From Bacillota bacterium (GTDB lineage Bacteria > Bacillota > Dethiobacteria > DTU022 > UBA8154), in assembly GCA_003444595.1 (NCBI GenBank), contig DLUO01000103.1, forward strand, positions 1-5,301: a stretch of 5,301 nt of DNA, written 5' to 3'. The notes beneath the pieces are model-generated. The model did not search any database and was not told where the DNA came from. It worked only from the letters and a program-made list of their open reading frames with translations. Shown here in pieces: positions 5,173 to 5,301 of the stretch (position 1 is its first letter; every line of letters begins with the position of its first letter). The translations under genes were made by a program, and so were the position numbers.

Positions 5173-5301
5173 ATGGATCTGCTTTTAAAGGGTGGAATTT
5201 TACATGACCCTGTCAACGGCTGGGAGGGCCCGGCAGAGATCCTGGTCAAAGGAAACCGGATCGAAGCCGTCTCTATATCCCTGGGGCCTGTGGAAGTTCC
5301 T
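5173..5301 (+). CDS. pyrC: Dihydroorotase, N-terminal part (runs off the window)
   Basis: Only the first 43 codons are present. MDLLLKGGILHDPVNGWEG followed by AEILVKGNRIEAVS is the typical N-terminal beta-sandwich start of type I dihydroorotases and other amidohydrolase-superfamily enzymes (compare the common pattern KNGRVIDPANG...DILVEDGKI). Dihydroorotase cyclises N-carbamoyl-aspartate to dihydroorotate, the step directly after PyrB. The zinc-binding HxH motif would lie further on, beyond the window. The start is two bases after the pyrB stop with GGGAGGT upstream. An allantoinase or hydantoinase has the same N-terminal fold, but the pyrB context makes pyrC by far the likeliest. Confidence 0.87.
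   Translation, partial: MDLLLKGGILHDPVNGWEGPAEILVKGNRIEAVSISLGPVEVP

Noticed and set aside
4923..5249. 108-codon - strand open frame across the end of pyrB and start of pyrC
   Set aside because: It is antisense to two well-recognised genes, has a low-complexity translation (Ser/Pro/Arg-rich) and matches no family.

Overview
The window looks like chromosomal DNA from an anaerobic Gram-positive bacterium of the Firmicutes, most likely a member of the Clostridia (Peptococcaceae-like). The reasons are a YhaM-type exoribonuclease, a Gram-positive-style pyrB followed directly by pyrC, a DUF3786-type protein, strong Shine-Dalgarno sites and frequent TTG starts. The assignment rests on protein character and translation signals only; no species can be named.

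Layout. Positions 1-132 hold no convincing gene but contain a GC-rich, self-complementary stretch that may be a structured RNA or the 5' remnant of a group II intron. Two genes follow on the + strand: a YhaM-like 3'-5' exoribonuclease (238-1215) and a TPR protein with an acidic linker and a C-terminal helix-turn-helix-like segment (1321-2466). Converging on them from the - strand is a membrane-anchored M23 metallopeptidase (2544-3428). The 77-base convergent gap 2467-2543 shows no clear terminator. The AT-rich divergent gap 3429-3574 appears to hold back-to-back promoters. From it a + strand operon runs out of the window: a DUF3786 protein (3575-4213), pyrB (4241-5170) and the first 43 codons of pyrC (5173 to the window end).

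How the genes relate. PyrB and PyrC catalyse consecutive steps of de novo UMP synthesis and are two bases apart, so they are probably translationally coupled. The DUF3786 gene occupies the place just upstream of pyrB where many Firmicutes carry pyrR, and no PyrR-type attenuator is visible ahead of it. This makes its position, and the leader with a possible 13-residue peptide, the most interesting regulatory question here. The exoribonuclease, TPR protein and M23 peptidase have no evident link to pyrimidine synthesis.

Four of the six genes (yhaM, M23, DUF3786, pyrB) are best read as starting at TTG, each with a purine-rich ribosome site upstream. I see no tRNA, rRNA, CRISPR array, transposase gene or complete mobile element. 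Nothing in the window clearly amounts to a new defence or mobile system.
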